Positions 58,801 to 64,000 of a stretch of 64,000 nucleotides of DNA are shown one piece after another. Both the position numbers and the translations under genes were made by a program. The notes under the pieces are model-generated. The model was not told where the DNA came from and ran no database searches. It saw only the letters and a list, made by a program, of their open reading frames with translations. Position 1 is the first letter of the stretch, and every line of letters begins with the position of its first letter. Source of the DNA: Argopecten irradians (Eukaryota > Mollusca > Bivalvia > Pectinida > Pectinidae); the NCBI RefSeq assembly GCF_041381155.1, contig NC_091134.1:58249467-58313466 (forward strand). The letters run 5' to 3'.

Positions 58801-61223
58801 TTGATAGTTAAAGTTTGTTACCGCTATTTCTCAAAAAGTACAAGTTTGTTACCGCTATTTCTCAAAAAGTACTGCAGGGATCTTTCTCAAATTTCATATA
58901 TAGGTTCCCCTAGGGCCCTAGTTGTGCATATTGCATTTTGGGACCGATCGGTCAACAAGATGGCCGACAGGCGGCCATCTTGGATTTTGATAGTTAAAGT
59001 TTGTTACCGCTATTTCTCAGAAAGTACTGAAGGGATCTTTCTCAAATTTCATATGTAGGTTCCCCTAGGACCCTTGTTGTGCATATTGCATTTTGGGACC
59101 GATCGGTCAACAAGATGGCCGACAGGTGGCCATCTTGGATTTTGATAGTTAAAGTTTGTTACCGCTATTTCTCAAAAAGTACTGAAGGGATCTTTCTCAA
59201 ATTTCATATACAGGTTCCCCTAGGACCCTAGTTGTGCATATTGCATTTTGGGACCGATCGGTGAACAAGATGGCCGACAGGTGGCCATCTTGGATTTTGA
59301 TAGTTAAAGTTTGTTACCGCTATTACTCAAAAAGTACTGAAGGGATCTTTCTCAAATTTCATATATAGGTTCCCCTAGGGCCCTAGTTGTGCATATTGCA
59401 TTTTAGAACCGATCAGTCAACAAGATGGCTTGGATTTTGATAGTTAAAGTTTGTTACCGCTATTTCTCAAAAAGTACTGAAGGTATCGTTTACAAATTTC
59501 ATATGAAGGTTCCCCAAGGACCCTAGTTGTGCATATTGTTAATTGGGACCGATCGGTAAACAAGATGGCCGACCGACGGCCATATTGGATTTTGATTGTT
59601 AAAGTTTGTTACCGCTATTTCTCAGAAAGTACTGAAGGGATCTTTCTCAAATTTTATGTGTAGGTTCCCCTTGTACCCTAGTTGTGCATAGTACCTTTTA
59701 GGACTGATGCATAATGCCTTTCGGGACTGATCGGTAAACAAGATGGCCAACCGGCCGCCATCTTAGATTTCATTGTTGAAGTTTGTTACCACTATTTCTT
59801 AGAAAGTACTATAGCGATCTGTCTCAAATTTTATATGTCATGTGTTTGAAAAAGTTTGAAAAGCAGGGAAAAGATCCCTCTTTCCATTGTCAGACATAGA
59901 TCTTTCTTTGGTGGGCGCCAAGATTCCTCTGGGATCTCTTGTTACAATATCATTTTGTCTGTCATTTCACATGTAACTAATTACCTTTTAATTTCAATTT
60001 TTTTTTTAAATTTCACAGAAAACTGTGTATCTAGTTTGTATTTCAAAGCAAATCTTCTATGTTATCTACAAACACGTCTAGTCTGCTTGTCAAAAATTAC
60101 TTTCAATTTCACCTTTTCATTAATTAGCCACAAATGCACATCAATTTTGAAAGATTTTCTCCTAATCATTCTTATTCACCCCAAGGGAATGCAAGACTAC
60201 TGCATACTTGTCTGCTCTTAATAAATCAATTAATGAAAATCTTCGTCAAACAAGAGAATATATGTTGAATATTGCAACAATGTATTCATTTTGTTTTGCT
60301 TTTGTGTTTCCTTCAGCTATTGCGTGAGTGTAAGGATGTGTTACGAGGAGCAGTCATCGTTAAGCAGTACTACCAACAAATGGTGGCGTCCGTTCGTTCT
60401 GATGAGGAGTTTGCTGAGGAGGAGGAAAACTTCCCTGACCTTGAACAGTTTGATGACGATATGAGGAAGATGCTGGAAGTAAGAATTGTATAGAGGGTCC
60501 TGACCATAAAATTTGACTTGAAACAAACCCACATTTTGTCAGTTTCAGGATACATTATAGCATACATTCAATTCCTTATGCATGTATCTGATGACACATT
60601 GGCCAAATTACACTAGTGACATATGCAAAAATTTGATATCATCAGTAGAATTTGATCGCGTTAAGAATGAAATGGTATGATTCCATGTCGTTGTATTAAT
60701 GAAATGATACTGGTATTTTAACGATACCGATATACTATTACTTTTGAAGAAATATACTGGTTTTCCAACCTACTTTTCAGAATTTCATGACTTTTAAAGA
60801 TCATGTTCTTACATATAGCTAGTGTCTGTCTCCTTTTTTTTTTCACTTTAACTTAAACATGTTGGTTTTCTTAGGAAAACATGTGCTTATTTTTTTCAAA
60901 TAGAGATAAGAGTATCAGTGCTTTTTAAAATGGGTATGTACCAGTATTATTTTAAATGTGTAACAATTCTACGTCGACCCAACCCTAATCATCAGCAATT
61001 TGTGAGAAAATCATATCCTGCTTCCAATACAAATTAAATATTTGTTATCTTGATTTTCTTTCCAGATCTATTTCACGTACATTCAGAACTGGCTGATTAC
61101 ATTACAAAACTTGCCAGAAGCTTCTAGAAGTCTCAAAAATGTACTGGAACAGGAGTGGAGCTTTACCAAACAGATCTGTCCCCACGTCAGAGGTGGTGAA
61201 GCGGAGGCTGGCAAACGATTCAG
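55863..61223 (+). CDS. MAP3K4: MAP3K4 (MEKK4) orthologue, 5' part, four exons, continues past the window
   Basis: Coding exons: 55859-57698 (first ATG at 55863; acceptor TTTCTTTCAG just before, so a 5' exon exists upstream and may add coding), 57969-58244, 60317-60478 and 61066-61223 (ends in phase 2). About 810 residues are visible. The protein is the large N-terminal regulatory part of the stress MAP kinase kinase kinase that activates the p38/JNK pathways; the kinase domain would be encoded beyond 64000. Family matches recalled from human MAP3K4: LYLWLNITRDL then LGKILGVQHLNDVFWP (human LCLWLNITKDL, LGIKNLSDIGWP); YRKYVDKTLRRMGMNKM; LRLRLEQRPKGEPSFLSI; LRECKDVLRGA with VKQYYQ; EWSFTKQI and RGGEAEAG. 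An acidic low-complexity stretch (DDDDNN..EEEEDD) lies near residues 460-480, and the N-terminus is acidic/polar with KREK-type basic patches. Introns 2 and 4 are loaded with repeats. Confidence 0.92.
57699..57968. other. MAP3K4 intron between exons at 57698 and 57969
   Basis: GTGAGT donor and TTTGCAG acceptor; no repeats recognised. Confidence 0.7.
58291..59943 (+). mobile_element. Mollusc-type dispersed element with hairpin, TCCG run and ~155-bp core repeats (pearl/Helentron-like)
   Basis: It starts with a perfect 12-bp stem hairpin (TAGCCCACCATC, loop ATCA, 58291-58318), then AATCGCCTTTCG and a TCCG microsatellite (58333-58362). About ten core repeats of ~155 bp follow, each with TTTGTTACCGCTATTTCTCA, GATCTTTCTCAAATTTCATA and AAGATGGCCGAC...GGCCATCTTGGA. 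It closes near GGTGGGCGCCAAGATTCCTC and GGGATCTCTTG. This layout is that of bivalve pearl-type elements, which have been linked to Helitron relatives. It lies in the intron between the second and third visible MAP3K4 exons. Short frames inside are repeat by-products. Confidence 0.65.
59944..60316. other. Rest of the MAP3K4 intron
   Basis: AT-rich; acceptor TTCCTTCAG before 60317. No other feature. Confidence 0.6.
60479..61065. other. MAP3K4 intron between exons at 60478 and 61066
   Basis: GTAAGA donor, TTTCCAG acceptor; no repeat or RNA recognised. Confidence 0.65.
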
Positions 61224-61625
61224 GTAACTATAGTTCATCTCAAATATAGTATCTAAACCAAAATCTATTTCTGTTACCTACCTAATGTCTTTGTGGTTAT
61301 TATTGGATATATTGGTTATATGTTTGTGGGGTACAATGTTGCCACTCATATGTCTGCACTGAAATTTGATAATATGATTTGTGATTACCAGTGGAGTATG
61401 CCACCAAGGGAAATGAAGTAAAATGCAATTGCTAATTTGTAAGCATAGGTGTTATATATTTTTATCAAAACAGTGTCTCTGTTATCACAAAAATATAATT
61501 TCATTACCAAGGGAACTTCTTACAGTTCATTAAAGGCCTTTTATATACAATTTGATCTATTGAATTAGAGCTGTTTTATAAAGCATTTGTCAATATTCAG
61601 ATCACCCATCTGTACCTGTTACAAC
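61224..61625. other. Start of the last visible MAP3K4 intron
   Basis: GTAACT donor; single-copy AT-rich sequence. The next exon is not in the window. Confidence 0.6.
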
Positions 61626-61825
61626 GTGATAGATGTTAAATGTATGTTTGTTGATTTTATATTGTGACAATGTTAGATATGAAAATGTGTGTTTGTTGAT
61701 TTTATATTGTGACAATGTTAGATATGAAAATGTGTGTTTGTTAATTTTACATTGTGACAATGTGTGATATGAAAATGTGTGTTTGTTAATTTTATATTGT
61801 GACAATATAAGATATGAAAATGTGT
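61626..61825. repeat. 45-bp minisatellite, first block (about 4-5 copies)
   Basis: The unit is built on GTTAATTTTATATTGTGACA and GATATGAAAATGTGT, period 45 bp, identical in type to the long array at 62.6-64.0 kb. Confidence 0.9.
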
Positions 61826-62605
61826 TTTTAATACAACGCGACTAGCGTTTGTATAAATGCTATCCGGTTTACTATTGATGTGTAGGACTGAGTAGGACTT
61901 GCCCTACAATGACATCTAGTGGTGACCTCTTGAACCATTTCATTCATAAACTTCCATTCATAAATTCCCTATTCATTGAATAATATTCCTTTGGACCAAT
62001 CAGTAGTCATGGGAAGACTGCCTTCTGGTTGGTAGAACACACAGAGTGTGTATAGAATACACAGAGTGTTATATAATACACAGCCCATCTAGGTCAACTG
62101 TATCCTGCTGGTGACTCCTCTGTCCAACTGACATAATCTCTGTTAATGATAATTCAAATTGGACTTACTATCTAAGGCTTGTGGACATAAGAGTTTTAAA
62201 GTAAACTAATCATATGCCCCTTTTGTGTACTTTAAAAATAATGTTTTTAAATGAATGTTAAACACAGATCTGAGGTAAAGGCAAAATAACTTATAAGGCT
62301 GCCCTCATATGTACATGGTTTTACCAAAATAAGTGTATGTGCAACATAAGAAACAAGAGTATATTAAGGATAAAAACTCATTTTAATGAAGACTTTTGTT
62401 TTATTTGTAATTTTCATGTATGAACTTTAATTAAGAAAAATGTCAAACAAAACATATGTATTTTCTGCGATCAGTTGAATGTTCTTGAAATAATTGATAT
62501 TAAAGTCTTTATAATATGGTTTATATATTTTGATTTTGGAAATGCATTTGATTTCATACTATTTTTCTGTTTCTGCTGCGTTGTATTTGCAGTACTTTGA
62601 GTACT
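61826..62605. other. ~780 bp of single-copy sequence separating two minisatellite blocks
   Basis: Both edges fall inside a 45-bp unit and both lie at a TTAA-like word (TTTTTAATAC on the left, TTGTTAATTTT on the right), so an insertion into one array is possible. I see no inverted ends and no coding sequence. Confidence 0.45.
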
Positions 62606-64000
62606 TTGATTGTTAATTTTATATTTTGACAATGTAAGATATGAAAATGTGTGTTTGTTAATTTTATATTGTGACAATGTGAGATATGAAAATGTGTGTT
62701 TGTTAATTTTATATTGTGACAATGTGAGATATGAAAATGTGTGTTTGTTAATTTTATATTGTGACAATGTGAGATATGAAAATGTGTGTTTGTTAATTTT
62801 ATATTGTGACAATGTGAGATATGAAAATGTGTGTTTGTTAATTTTATATTGTGACAATGTGAGATATGAAAATGTGTGTTTGTTAATTTTACATTGTGAC
62901 AATGTGTGATATGAAAATGTGTGTTTGTTAATTGTATATTGTGACAATGTGAGATATGAAAATGTGTTTTTGTTAATTTTATATTGTGACAATGTGAGAT
63001 ATGAAAATGTGTGTTTGTTAATTTTACATTGTGACAATGTGTGATATGAAAATGTGTGTTTGTTAATTTTATATTGTGACAATGTGAGATATGAAAATGT
63101 GTTTTTGTTAATTTTATATTGTGACAATGTAAGATATGAAAATGTGTGTTTGTTAATTTTACATTGTGATAATGTGTGATATGAAAATGTGTGTTTGTTA
63201 ATTTTATATTGTGACAATGTAAGATATGAAAATGTGTGTTTGTTAATTTTATATTGTGACAATGTGAGATATGAAAATGTGTGTTTGTTAATTTTATATT
63301 GTGACAATGTGAGATATGAAAATGTGTGTTTGTTAATTTTATATTGTGACAATGTGAGATATGAAAATGTGTGTTTGTTAATTTTATATTGTGACAATGT
63401 AAGATATGAAAATGTGTGTTTGTTAATTTTATATTGTGACAATGAATGATGTGAGATATGAAAATGTGTGTTTGTTAATTTTATATTGTGACAATGTGAG
63501 ATATGAAAATGTGTTTTTGTTATTTTTATATTGTGACAATTGAGATATGAAAATTTGTGTTTGTTTATTTTATATTGTGACAATGTGAGATATGAAAATG
63601 TGTTTGTTAAATTTTACATTGTGACAATGTGAGAAATGAAAATGTGTGTTTGTTAATTTTATATTGTGACAATGTGAGATATGAAAATGTGTTTTTGTTA
63701 ATTTCACATTGTGACAATGAGAGATATGAAAATGTGTTTTTGTTAATTTCACATTGTGACAATGTGAGATATGAAAATGTGTTTTTGTTAATTTTACATT
63801 GTGACAATGTGAGAAATGAAAATGAGTTTTTGTTCATTTTACATTGTGACAATGAGATATGAAAATGTGTGTTTATTCATTTTACATTGTGACAGTGTGA
63901 GTTATGAAAATGTGTGTTTGTTAATTTTTATATTGTGACAATGTGAGATATGAAAATGTGTGTTTGTTAATTTTATATTGTGACAATGTGAGATATAAAA
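62606..64000. repeat. 45-bp minisatellite, main block (about 31 copies, runs off the window)
   Basis: Period 45 bp with variants TATATT/TACATT, GTGAGAT/GTAAGAT and a more divergent right part (63.5-63.9 kb). Because 45 is a multiple of 3, frames stay open on both strands for hundreds of codons (for example minus 62471-63583); these are not genes. It is intronic to MAP3K4 if that gene continues as expected. Confidence 0.95.

Noticed and set aside
58774-59058. 94-codon ORF with MADR...PSWIL repeats
   Set aside because: Translation of the ~155-bp core repeats of the mollusc-type element.
62471-63583. 370-codon minus-strand ORF and several plus-strand ORFs
   Set aside because: Translation of the 45-bp minisatellite, open because 45 is divisible by three.

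Overview
The window is animal DNA: genes with spliced exons and GT-AG introns, AT-rich sequence, and a very high load of tandem repeats and short inverted-repeat transposons. A marine mollusc, probably a bivalve, is the best guess. This rests on the dispersed element at 58.3-59.9 kb (AGATGGTGGGCTA hairpin, TCCG run, ~155-bp core repeats containing ATGGCCGAC), a type I know from bivalve genomes, and on a mollusc-style Ty3-like Gag. No tool was run. Species, identities and homologies are judged by eye.

Layout. 1-4,560: a satellite of ~112-bp units that decays at its right edge into a simpler ~33-bp unit. 4,561-8,273: mostly unassigned, with one isolated signal-peptide-like exon (5,164-5,205), a 613-bp inverted-repeat element and a 36-C homopolymer. 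8,274-17,769: a minus-strand LTR retrotransposon fossil with unusually long LTRs around a short gag-only interior, with small DNA transposons nested in it. 18,301-18,402: another copy of one of those transposons, with clear target duplication. 18,584-28,960: a ~10.4-kb array of a 40-bp minisatellite, open in all three forward frames and therefore full of very long false ORFs. 29,134-54,070: a tandem cluster of four minus-strand genes (A-D), each with four exons, lying in units that were duplicated together with kilobases of spacer. 55,859-64,000: the 5' part of a plus-strand MAP3K4 (MEKK4) orthologue, four exons, running off the window, with a mollusc repeat and a 45-bp minisatellite in its introns.

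The most interesting content is the four-gene cluster. Each gene encodes a 132-136 residue secreted protein: a 14-codon signal exon, a histidine-rich exon, then two exons that I read as a minimal BRICHOS domain (conserved Asp, two Cys, DDL...C terminal helix). Nothing substantial follows the domain, unlike most BRICHOS precursors, which carry a client peptide there. All intron phases are 0 and exon lengths match between copies, except for the His-rich exon. All four promoters keep CGTGGGAA, the CSL/Su(H) consensus, about 80 bp before the ATG. A fifth signal exon of the same length, phase and sequence type lies 24 kb away at 5.2 kb.

MAP3K4 is a stress MAP-kinase kinase kinase. Its link to the secreted cluster appears to be only physical proximity.
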